Shown here: piece by piece, positions 22,621 to 34,500 of the stretch
How the letters are laid out: every line of letters begins with the position of its first letter
Numbering within the stretch: position 1 is the first letter of the stretch
NCBI GenBank assembly: GCA_022829145.1
Contig: CM040753.1
Location: 1,545,001 to 1,609,000 of the forward strand
Source of the DNA: Albula goreensis
Taxonomy: Eukaryota; Chordata; Actinopteri; Albuliformes; Albulidae
Length of the DNA: 64,000 nt
Direction: 5' to 3'
The notes under the pieces: generated by a model
What the model was told of the DNA's origin: nothing
Database searches by the model: none
What the model saw: only the letters and a program-made list of their open reading frames with translations
Made by a program: the position numbers and the translations under genes

Positions 22621-24735
22621 AACACCAGAATCATTTTAAATGAATGAACTAATCTTAGTTTCTTTCGTATATCTGGGTTGTAGTTTTTCCTCACAGTTTA
22701 TCTACAAATTATTTAGAGATGTTTGTAAATATTCATTTCCCTTTTTACATTAAGATGATTGAAAGGGTCTATGTTTTGCTTCAGTGGAATATGCCACCAA
22801 AAACGTATTTGAAAGAGGAATAATATGCAAAATATTACAATTTGTTGAATATATTTTTGTGGAAGACCTAGGTATGTATATGCATATACATGTGTGTAAG
22901 TGAGATAGTGAATGGAACGTTTGAGCTATTTCTCCATCAAGAGAAAGTTGTAGACAAGATATAACAGCAAACTGACGCTCCTCCCTTCCCCACAGAAAAA
23001 AGAAAGAAGCAGATTATGTCTACAACATGGTGTAAAAGTGGTGATTTAGCAAACAAGGAAGGAGGCTGCTTCTGAGACCGCGCTTTTAACAGGACACGTA
23101 TCCGTATCCAGGGAGATTCATTACAATTTGGCCTAAAAGCAAACCCAATTTGGGCTTTCTCAAAGCCAGTGTATATAGGCTCTGCATATAGGCTGGTTCG
23201 GTTACTAGGCTGTAAAACTAATTCTTATACTAATTAGACCTGCTCTCCATATTTCGCACACTTTATACGTCCCGTATTAGCCTAAAATTTCCACCCATAG
23301 TCAAGAAACTGTGGCCTGTAATATGATGAAAGAAACTACAATACCGCAGCACGCTATTTCGTTTGGACGGATTGAGGCAAAAACTTCCAGCAAGGGTTCT
23401 CCAAGACGCTTCTCTCCGTTCGCTAACACCTCTTGCTTAAAAAAAAAAAAAAAAGTTTGGTCAGACCTAATGACGTCACTGCATCGATTCTCGTGCACTT
23501 CTGGGGAGCTGTGTTCCTTTTCGCGGAAATCTAGAGGAAGTCCGTCCCTCCTGCTAACTGGTAGCTACAGTAATCACAAGCTGTCACATCAAGCGCAATT
23601 CGCAAGCTTTTTATGACGTCTATATAGCAATCAGCAAATAAACTATGTGTCTTTCGGGAGGCTCTATGTCAATATTTGCGGTGCCACTTAACCACATGAC
23701 ATACTCGCTCCCAATGTTTTCGGTTGTCTCGGTAAAACACTTGCAGTTTCAGAGCGTGCTGTAGATTATTTCTCCAGGACAGTCGAGTGCTCCTTTTCTT
23801 CAAGTCCAACGACCTGTTTCAAACGTCTTGCAAGTGACAGAAATGTAACAATTATATATGATTAAATCGTAGACACCCAATCAGTATTAATAGTTGTTCT
23901 TTTTGACTTTACAAATAGATTTGAGGATTACCAAAATTAGAGTTTTATTTTCTTATTTCACCTAATAAAACCAGACGTACAATAATTCTAAGTAACACTT
24001 GATAAAATAAATCTTTAACGAATGAGAAGTATGAGCTTTTTAGTTGCTCTTCATTTTTCAAATTTTACCATTCAAGTATCGCCACTGAACATTGAGAAGA
24101 AAAAAAACCCACAAAACACAATTCATTAGTAGCTACATTTTTTTTTTTTTTTTTACAGACAATTGATATACGACATTGGAATAGAAAGTTGTCGCCTGAA
24201 AAATGTTTATCCAAGTTTTTTTTAATCTGACACCCGATTTCATCCTGTTTTCATCTCGTTTCTGAATTCCCGTTCAGCACATGGAGCTGCCTCGTAGCTT
24301 GAAAGAAGCAGAAAATGCTCAAGTGTATTCATTTCAAGATAATTTTGAAACGTACAAATGTTTAAGAAACCTGTATGCAGTGAATACTGTCGAAATTATT
24401 TTATGGTCGGGGGTGAAATAAATGTAATAGTATTTTGTTCACCGTGTGCATTTATTTTAGCATGTCACTTTTCGATCTCCACCGAGACCATGAAAAGTGC
24501 AAACACTTACATTACAAAAAGATCCTTTACCTCTTCTGATTTTCAAAAGAAAAAAAAAAATCCATTGGCTCATAAATACAGGATGGACATAAATAATATT
24601 CTAAGAACCTAATATTTCATTAACACACGGAAAAAATTCTACGGGATAACATCATCAACACAATACTACATCAAGTGCAACTTCTTTAAACATTTCCAAA
24701 TATACAAGGCTCTGTTTTTGCTTTTTTTCCCTCTC
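22621..24735. other. Intergenic sequence 3' of arx
   Basis: AT-rich and mostly single-copy. 22874-22891 is a perfect 18-bp palindrome (ATGTATATGCATATACAT). 23430-23455 and 24140-24155 contain A or T runs. Parts (23280-23800) retain complex CpG-containing sequence and could be regulatory. No gene recognised. Confidence 0.45.
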
Positions 24736-25597
24736 CTCTTCTTTTCTGTTTTATTATTTAACACCAGTATGTACAGAAGTTCTCCTCACAGTTTCGTGAC
24801 TGACAGAGTCAAAGCGCGTGGCAGTAGAGCTTCCCTTTGGCATAGCGACCCTGGTTCATCTTGAGGCTGAGGAACGGCGTGTCTCGTGCGCTGAGGCGCA
24901 TCACACTGGAAACGTGCAGCTGGAGTCATCCGTCACCCTGGCATGCATGTGTAACCATAAGTCTGACTCACAGGTATAAATATATATGTGTATGTGTGTA
25001 TGTCTGTGTTTGATGGGAGGAAGGGTGGCTGTGAATAGATATATTATCGCTCCCAGGTTAGTCCTCATTACTGTCTGGGCGCACCCAAAAAGATTATCAA
25101 AAACATTTTGAAATACTGTTTCACAAGAAAGCTCCCCTGAACGGGAAGAGACCATGTTAGCATGTAAGAATAACATACTGCTGTTGTAAAAATAGTTCTG
25201 TTTGATGGTTGTTGGCGTTTCTTTCTTTTTTTTTTACTGCAGACCCAGGATAAGTACACATGTAGGACACCCTGGTACCTGTATGACAAGATTAGAGAGA
25301 ATATAATTAATATTTGCCAGGGCGGGGGAAGGTGCGGTTCTAGTCACAGATCCCTTCCTCACAGTGTCATGTGGTGCTGCGTGGAGGCCTAGTTTCCCCT
25401 GGAACCATGGTCAGGCGGGGGGGTTAGAGTCTGGCTATCCGCTCAAAGACAGCGTCTGGGGGCACTGGAGGGTGGTTTGGTGCAACACCGTTCTCCTGGT
25501 CTCGGTCTTCTTTTGGATTTGGTCGTGCTCTTTGTTGAAGGGCTGGGTTAGGAGCGTTGGGGTTGGGGGTGGGGGGGGTGGGGCGGGGCGGGGGGGC
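24736..25597 (-). other. arx: arx 3' UTR (inferred)
   Basis: Runs downstream of the TGA at 25598-25600, on the - strand, to a candidate AATAAA (complement of TTTATT at 24750-24755). It includes G-rich (+) sequence at 25555-25600. The length of about 0.86 kb is plausible for arx, but the end is not proven. Confidence 0.4.
24750..24755 (-). terminator. arx: Candidate polyadenylation signal of arx
   Basis: AATAAA on the - strand (TTTATT on +), in AAATAATAAAACAG. Pyrimidine-rich on +, it is purine-rich immediately downstream on the - strand. Other AATAAA matches occur further away, so this choice is tentative. Confidence 0.35.
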
Positions 25598-28500
25598 TCA
25601 GCAGACCTCTTTGCCAGTCCCTGGGGGGGGCAGAACGTTGAGCTGGGTCAGCTGGGCAGAGTGTTCTTTCGCTTTGAGCCGCAGGGCAGCGATGCTGGAG
25701 GCCCGGCGGTCAGCAGCGGTGGAGGAAGGATCCGGAAGGGCTGCCGGCTGGACTGGGCCCTCCACGGGAGGGGCAGGCTGTCGCAGCAGCGCGGCCGCAG
25801 TGGAAGCACTGGTGAGCGGACCCATACTGGAGAAGAGTCTGGGAGAGGAGTGGGAGGCGGGAGAAAGAGAGAGGGGAAAGGACAGAAAAAAGTTTGAGTT
25901 TTGCTCCTGTTCCAATGTAGTGGGCTAAAGACAGAGAACAATCATTAGCTCATGCACACACACACCACCACTCACAGCAAATATTGTTGGGTTGTTTTTC
26001 ACTCAAAGGTCACCGGTAAGTTGACTTGAGAAGGCATTGTCAATGATGGAAAGCAGAGCTTGAGAGAATTCCGAACCAAACAGTCTCAAAGCATGAAATT
26101 AAGAAGCATTATAGTCACAGGGGACTGAGAAAATAATGGCAACGCCAAATAAAAAAAATGGCAACTAAACTGCAATTTAAAAGGTACATGTGTCTTATAA
26201 ATGTTAACAGCATTTGGCAATTTGTGTCTTCATGTAAAGGAAGCTCTGTGAGAAATAACTGATTTTGAAAGGTCAAATACTTAACGTCCAAATTACATTT
26301 GCATTAGTCTCAGAAGTGAGAAGGAAAGGGAAGAGCGGTGAAGATCTGAGATTTCGAAGCTGCATGGGCCAGTCTGCTGGGTAATGTGTAATGGCATGGG
26401 AGCTGGGTGTGTCACTCTGACGCTGCAGATTAAATTCCCAGGTAGGGCACTGCTGTGGGACCCTCGAGCGAGGTACTTAGCCTGATCTGCTACAGTAAAT
26501 ATTCAGCTTCATAAATGGATATTGTGTAGAAATGTAAGCTGTGTAAGCTGTAGAACTCCTCCCTTCATCTCTCAGAAAGGCGGAGTGTTGGAATTCTTGA
26601 CAGTTCAAAGCCTGTACGCCTCTAAGTAGGTCTGAGTATGTTCTTAAGGCAAAGGACAGCCCAACTTCTTATTCATCCAAAAGTGGAAATAATCAAATGT
26701 CAAATACATTCAAATATTGCTTGATGTTTCCATTAATTTGTCTACACCCCTGCAAATATATAATACACATGCATATGTTTATGCACCTTGCTACATGAAC
26801 ACGCATATCTGTACATATACACACGCATATACACATCCTCCGCAGCTAGGTGACGGTTGCAGCCCAACGCTGAACTCTAAACCTCATTACGGTGGCGGCT
26901 GGCGATTCCTGCCCAGGCTGTTAGTATAGATCCACACACACGGGCCTGAATGCTCTTGTGTGCATTCCCAGTTTACCGACACTGCACTCTGAGGGGATTA
27001 AATTAGCACCTCTCCCAGCAGTTTACATCACAGGCTTCCACACTGTGAATGTTTATTACTGCCAGCCAATCAAAGCAGCGGAAACAGAGCGGGTTGTGTG
27101 GTGTAGCAGCTACGGAGCTGGGCCTGCAGCCCAGAGGAAGGGCACTGCCGTTTGTGCCCTTCAGCAAAGCACTTCACCTGAAGTCCCTCAGCAAAGATGC
27201 ACACCCATTTAAACAGACTGAGCATAATAATATTACCTATACAAGCAGAATGCAACACCAACATGAACTTTGTTCCAAATGATTTTCTCCCTATTGATTT
27301 AGTTATTTCGTCCCAAAATAAATTCTGTGTGATGCATGTGTGAGCGAACATGCATGTGTGAGAGTGTGTGTGTGTGCAAGCCTGTATTAGGGTCTCTGCT
27401 AAATGACTAAAATGTAAATATAAACATAAATAAAAAACATTTGGTAAATAATAAACATTTAAATAATGCAGATGTGACACACCTGTAATGGGGGCACAAG
27501 TTGAGCGGGATACTAGTGTTGCGCAGGTGGGAGGTGCTCCTTCCTGTATTTAAAGTTTGCACTAGATTCAATCAAACACTCTTAGTCTCTCAGAGGGAAT
27601 ATGCAATTCAGTCAAAACAGACTTCATATTTCCATCATTTTAATTAAGTATGTAACGCTTTACTGGGGAGAAGCAAACATGCCTTTTGGAATTTGTTCTT
27701 TCCATTTTTTCTGTACAGGTACAAAGAAGTAGGTAAGAAAAAAAGTTTCCTTAAGTACAAATCTGGTTACCTTATGCATCTCTGCTGAACTTTTGAATAT
27801 TCCAGTTTAGGCATTACATTCTCTTCTCTTAGAACACATGAAGGACATTACACATAAGGACATTTGGACTATTTCCTCCAGTTACTGAATGGGGACGCTG
27901 TAAAACGGGCTGTGAAATGGGCCTGTCCTATGAGTCTGTACCCATGGGACGCGTTTCTGGCGTCTCAAACATGCTTCTGAAATATTGACATGTCATCTGT
28001 CTGGGGTATGTTCTACAGAGTGTTAGGATGTGCACAGTACAAATCCTGACCCCTCAGAGTGAGAAAGAAAGAGAGAGGAGACAGCAGGAAGAAGAGAAGA
28101 CATGCCAGGCAAGGAGTGAAGCGGAGGAAGGAGAAGAAAGCTGAGTTGAGAGATAGAGAGACACACTAAAGAGAGAGAAATGGCTGTACACACTCCATCT
28201 GTGACCGTTCAGTCCCAGTTGCTCCAGTGATTATGTCAGTGACTGTGTTGCTCAAGCGCTGGCGGTACATAACCTAGGCTCTCCTCTGATTGGCTAGCCT
28301 CATGACAGTGAATGATGACTGAATACTTTGCTGAGCACAGCTGCTGAAATAAAACTCAAACTCGCTGCCACTTTCACTGGGCGCGACGATTCACATTAAA
28401 CTCAAACTGGCTAGCTCTTTCACCAGGCGAGACGATTTGCATTAAACTCAAACTGGCTAGCTCTTTCACCGGGTGCGACGATTTGCATTAAACTCAAACT

Positions 28501-31500
28501 GGCTAGCTCTTTCACTGGGCACGACAATTGACATTAAACTCAAATGGGCTATCTTGCGCACACTGTCATATTCATCTTTGCTACTGTGAAATTGATGCAT
28601 TTGCTTTGCTGTCCACAGTGATAATACCACAGGGTAAGAGAGGATACAGGTCAATAGGTGAGAGCTGGTGTACAGGTGTGTGGGACTGTGCACAGGTGAA
28701 TAAGAGAGTACAGGTGAGACAGATGTGTTCAGGTGTATGTAATATTGTGCAGGTGAGAGGGGTTGTGCATAGGTGTGTGGGACTGTGCACAGCTGTATGG
28801 GATAAAGTACAGGTGAGAGGGGTGGTGTACAGGTGAGGCAGGTGATGTGAAAGGTGTATGTAATATCATATAGACTGTGTGGTGCTTACCTGCCGAAGGT
28901 GGGGCTGATGAAGGCGGGGTGTCGGAACATGGCGGCCCCCAGGAAAGTGCTGAGGCCGAGGGGGCCACCGGCGGGGGAGAGGGCAGGGCTGGAGGGGGGT
29001 GGGGGCAGGCCCGGGAAGGCGGCGGCAGCGGCAGCAGCAGCGGCGGTCCAGGCTGACTCCAGAGTGGGATGGTGGTGGGGGGAACGGACCCCCCTCTAGG
29101 TAATGGCTGAGGGGATGAGCTGCAGCCAGGGGGCCGGGGAATGGCAGGCCTGGGGGGTGTGACTGGACCCCCGCCTTCTCACGCTTACGCCATTTAGCCC
29201 GCCGGTTCTGGAACCAGACCTGGGGGTGAGGGGGTGAAGGCAGAGGGGTCACTCAGTGTCCATGGAGGGAGAAATAGACCAGTTTGACCACAGCTGGCTA
29301 CTATGGGCCTGATCAATCAAACACACACAGTGCCTGATCAATCAAACACACACAGTGCCTGATCAATCAAGCACATATAGGACTAGATTCAGTCAATCAC
29401 TCTCTGTAAGAGTGTATTAGTTCAATCAAAACACACTTTATGGTACAACATTTTTCCATTTGGAGACAAGCAAAAATGTCCTTTTAATTCTGAAGTTGTG
29501 TACACCCTTTAAAAAGACTAAATGCTTTCGACTGAATGTAGCCCCATAGTCTCATTAAGGGCATATGGCGCAGAATCAAAACAGACATTGCAGAGTTTTT
29601 AATTGTCTGATGCTATTCTACTTTACACTGAAAGGAACAGATTCCAGAGGGACGTGCTGAAAGGCAGTTCTGTTGTAGTGTAAGAGAATATGCCTTTAAA
29701 GAGAGACTGTGCGTTTGACTGAATCTGGGCCTTACGCGTTTGGTTGATGAGTCTGCCTTTCAGGTAGGTCCTGCATGGCACAGTTTTCTGTGTGCATTGC
29801 TGTAGTTATTGCTCTGGAAACTAGCAGTGATTCACTGGGCAGCTTCCAAGCCACAGATGGAGGCAGAAATGGACAATCTGCCCCTATCTGCAATTGCATT
29901 AAGCTGATTGTCGTTTGGTCAGTGTTTTTTTCCTCAGTTGCTTGATCTGTTTTCAAAATTTACTTTCGAAGGTTTTTTTTTCCTGGGCCAGGTTAATTAT
30001 ATTCGTATGCCCACATGTTAACGTTTCACACGCATGTGCAAGCACGCGTTTGCGGAGAGGGAGGAAGACGCAGTCGCTTCAGTTAACACAGACTTTGGTT
30101 CGCTTTAACGAGGTGACAATTAGGCGGAAAGCCGGCGTTAATTGCGCAGGCCTAAAACCTTCCCCTTATGGCCCGTTACCCTCAGTTTGCTAATTAAAAT
30201 CTGGTTTAGGAAAGCCGAAAAACGGGGAGTGGAGCAACAATTAAGAGCCTGTTAACAAAAGCTTGGAACTGAACAGCGGTTAATAATTATTAATACGCTT
30301 TAAATTAAATTCTCTGAAAATATAACTGACTGCGAGGGGCTATTTAACTTTCCCACGAACTTTTCTCTCCCTCCCCGGTTAGCCCTGACAGCCCGCTGAC
30401 ATAGCGACTCTGACAACACGAGAAAATGTCAACAGTAAAGAAGGGGGTGGGGGGTTCACACGTCAAAATCCCCCCACCGACACCGCTTAAAACTGTTGTG
30501 CTGGTCTTCATGATCCATATGGAATTTATGAGCTTTATCGCCTCGTGATTGTGACTGGTAAGTGATTTGTTCACCTACAGCTCGGAACAGACATCTGTTT
30601 TATGCCGGCAATAAGAACACCCTGGTGTTTTCCGGTGTTTGTCCTGTCTCTTTGGTTATGAGGTTTGGGTTTGAAAATGCATGCCACGCTCTGAATGGGG
30701 AGGAGGAGGCGCAAACACCTTTAATAGCGTCTCCCTCGCTCGAAATGCAAGGCATCGGATCAATGCGGGGCTATTGCAATCAGAAAATGGGAAATCAAAT
30801 AGCATTATCCCGCCCCCTCCCTCTCTCCAGCGCAGGGGATGAGAATTCAAACACCATTTTACCCTCCAATCGCCGTGTTTGCTCAAGCGCTAAGTGCGCT
30901 TTTATGAATCACAAGCGGTCTCTTAATTACAACTAAAATGCCTCACATTGCATGTAATAACTGCCAACGACTGAGGAGATTACGACAGTCCATTGCGTTT
31001 TTGACAATTTAATAAAGTTAAGAAAAATACAATACTGTATATTTCGATATCAATGTAACACTACATCTATCTCTGAAATGATCACCGACTGTTGAAATAA
31101 TTTGACAATTTTCCATTAATGAAAGAATAATGTCTGTAAGGTCTACATGAAGTAGATTTACAGATGTACACAGTTAAATGTATTGAGCAATAAATTATGA
31201 AGTACAATTTGTATAATACCTATAATAATATAAAGTGCATTTCCAAAAAAGTGAAAAAGTAGTCTTTGGAAAATAAACGTAAAAACTACATAATTTGAAG
31301 TGAAACTTGTCATAAATTAATTTTAAAAAACACCATAACAATCATAACATTAATAATAGTCATAAGTTTCATCATGTAAAAACTGCAACACCTGTTTTTA
31401 TTATAGGCCCAACTATAATATTGTATTATTATTATAAAAGGTGTACAATTGCACTGCTGCTATTTGTAGTTTTTTTAACACGAGAAGATTTTTCTATAGC

Positions 31501-34500
31501 AATGTTATATGAATAGCAGATGTAAGCTCCGCTTAACGGTCTCTTACCTGAACTCTCGCCTCCGTTAAGTCCAGCCGCATGGCCAGCTCTTCTCTGAGAG
31601 CAAAAGGAGGAAAACATAATTAAACACGTTTAGCTATTCTGCAGTCTCACCCAAGCACACATCCAAGTTCCCGGCGCAAAATAATTCTGAAATAATTAAT
31701 CTGGTGTTTCCTCCCGTGCCTGTTTTTCAACATTGATATAACTAAATAATGATAATAATAATAAAAAAAAAACATATATAGCGTTTTTTTAAATGTCGCA
31801 TTGCCTGTTAAGGTATAGTAATAATAATAATAACAACAACAACAATAACAACAGTAAAGATGAATAGGAATTTAAAGAAAATAAAATAAAGAATCCGTGT
31901 GCCTTTTTGTGTTTGTAAATCTTGAAAACACATTGTAAATACATTTTCAGTTATTTAATTATTTAACATGTTGTTTAGTTGTGTAGTTGTAATCTGGTGA
32001 AGTTCTTATCTGACCCTTTTCGCCGACAACTTATTTACCCATCAGAGGGGCGATAAGGAGCCGGCTTTACCGCTCTCCCCACCTGCCTTCCAGCGAGGCG
32101 CACTCTCTTCCCCGCATATGCAATAAAACAGTATTTAATCATTTTCCTCTTTTCATAATTTTCCGAAACATTTTCGTGAGTAATATATTTTAATTACACC
32201 TTATTCTTGTTTTACATATGTCGGCAAAAAAAACAAAACAAAAAAAAAAAAACAGCAACAGATAAAGTTAATGAAAGTTGTTCATGTGATAGTGTTAAGA
32301 TAAGCATGGCGTGTTCTTGTGACCAGGTTTTTAGTCTAGCAGTAATTGTCCATTAGACATCCTCTATGAAAAGAAAATAACCCTGTATAGACGGAGAGTG
32401 AGCGATTGGTCTTTGAAACTCAAGTTCCTTCTAGGCCACTCGTCTCCTCTTGTTATCGCCGGTCTTCATGCGAGACACATGTCTTGCATTCAGTCAATGT
32501 CATTTGATTTAATCCCGTATGATGAAAACAGTAAAATTATTTAGTCAGTGAAAAATAGTGCAATTGCAAGGGTGCGAGTACACACACACGCAGAGAAATG
32601 CTAATAATTTCATTTCGACTTAATTCTTCCATTAATGTTTGGATCGGGTTAGGCATGATCACTGAATTGAGGTTTGTGAGATGGACCACATGTGGAAACG
32701 GTAGGAAGGCTGAATCTAAGGCCCAGAACTTAAGTCCTCTTGCATGGTTAAATTTGAACCCAGCACCATCTAAGCTACTATGTAAATGACTAAATGAGTA
32801 ATAACCACACAATATGAAAGAAAGACCTACGTTTATCCCGTGTCGTTTGTGTGTCTTATGTAATTGACCCTGTCTTTAGGATACGGAAAGATAAACCCCG
32901 CAGGATGTTTATGTAAAAATATAGGCTATCATACACTTCCCATATTTTTCATACCCCATCATTTTCGGCTGCACAAATTTCTAATTTATCGTATTTTTGT
33001 CTGATTATTTCAAACACAAAAACGCATGTCTGAATCTTTCAAAAGTAATCAATACTATTACGATTTAAATTATTCCTAGAAATACTACACTGATGACCGT
33101 TACATCTCCATTATACAATTTGATTTACTTTATACTTTATATTCATTTTACATTGAAGCAGGCCGATCACTGCTCTCACTGTTTTTATTTACTTGTAGCA
33201 TATTGAAACACTTCGTCACCCGTAAATATTTTTAAATGGCAAAATTATAAATATGGAGAATAATCGCTGGTGAAAATATGCAAGTAGTTTATTATAAAAG
33301 CAACAATAAATAATATTATTCATAATATACTTTTTTAACTCCTACTATTAAATAACAAGTAATTATAAATTACCACTACTACTACTAATAACAAAATAAT
33401 AATAACATTATATTCTTTCACATTTTTATGTGATATAATACAAAAATATTGTATATGTATAATTTGTGCGGTTTTGTATCAAATCGTTAGTTTGGAATGT
33501 TTGTCATGTTTGATTTTTATTTTTTAATCATCAGACAGAAACCGAATGGTTAGAGAGGAGCTGATGCGCTCTACCTGGTGAACACGTCCGGATAGTGGGT
33601 TTTCTGGAAAGCTCTTTCCAGCTCTTCCAGCTGGTAACTGGTGAAAGTAGTCCTGTATCTTCTCTGTTTCCGCTTTAGCATCCCTTCCTCCGAGTCGCTT
33701 CCCGCGGACAAGCACACGCTGTCCTCCCCGTCCTTTACATCCCCATCGTTGTGAAGTCCCTCTTCTGCTTTCGGGGACAGGTCCGCCTCTCTGCAAAGCT
33801 CCTCTTTCACGGTGTCCTCCTCGAACTTCAGCGTTCCCAGCTCCACCAGCTCCTCGGCTCCGGGCTCCGGGCTCTTGTCTCCCGTGTTCTGGCTCAGAGA
33901 CGCGTTCTCCCTGTAGGACTTGCTTCGGCTGATACTTACCTGCGGCGCCTGGATAATCTTGAGGTTCTCACAGGTTGTAGGGTCAAGCAACCTCTCCCTC
34001 TCTCCTTTCTCCCCGAGATCATGAAAGCCCCTGTCGGAGTCCAAGTATTTTCCTCCGTAAAGCCGACGCAGTTTCGGCGGCAGGTGCACTTCCGAGTCGA
34101 AAGGCAAGCTATCTTTAGGAGAGCCTGCGAACAGAAGCCCGCAAGGAATGCGGTGATTGGTCTCATTTTTTAAACTGTGATTTTAGACACGAAACCCCAG
34201 CTTTCTATTCAAGGCCTACTAAAAAACTGGCCAAAATAGACAATTTCATTGATACAATCAATTTTGATTTATGTGCTAAATTACAAATACTACACAGGCC
34301 TCAATAACGCAGAAGTAGTAGAAGTAGTAAATAATAATAATAACAGTAATAACAAAATAATAATAGGCTATAAGCCTGCTCACACTCAACTGTAAAAAAT
34401 GTCTTATGTACTGTAGCAAAAATGTATTTGTCTTTTGTGTAATTAGTAGCCTACCTTTATGGGTGCTGATAGTAGATTATATCATGCTATAGGCTACATA

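Noticed and set aside
32590-32815. Possible SINE remnant (AAATTTGAACCCAGCACC, ATGTAAATGACTAAATGAG)
   Set aside because: Some words recall a SINE B box and tail, but the order is not convincing and no head is visible.
33571-34107. Independent arx start at the beginning of the exon 2 frame
   Set aside because: The first codon there is TTG, not ATG; the true start is the exon 1 ATG at 35140-35142, matching the human N-terminus.
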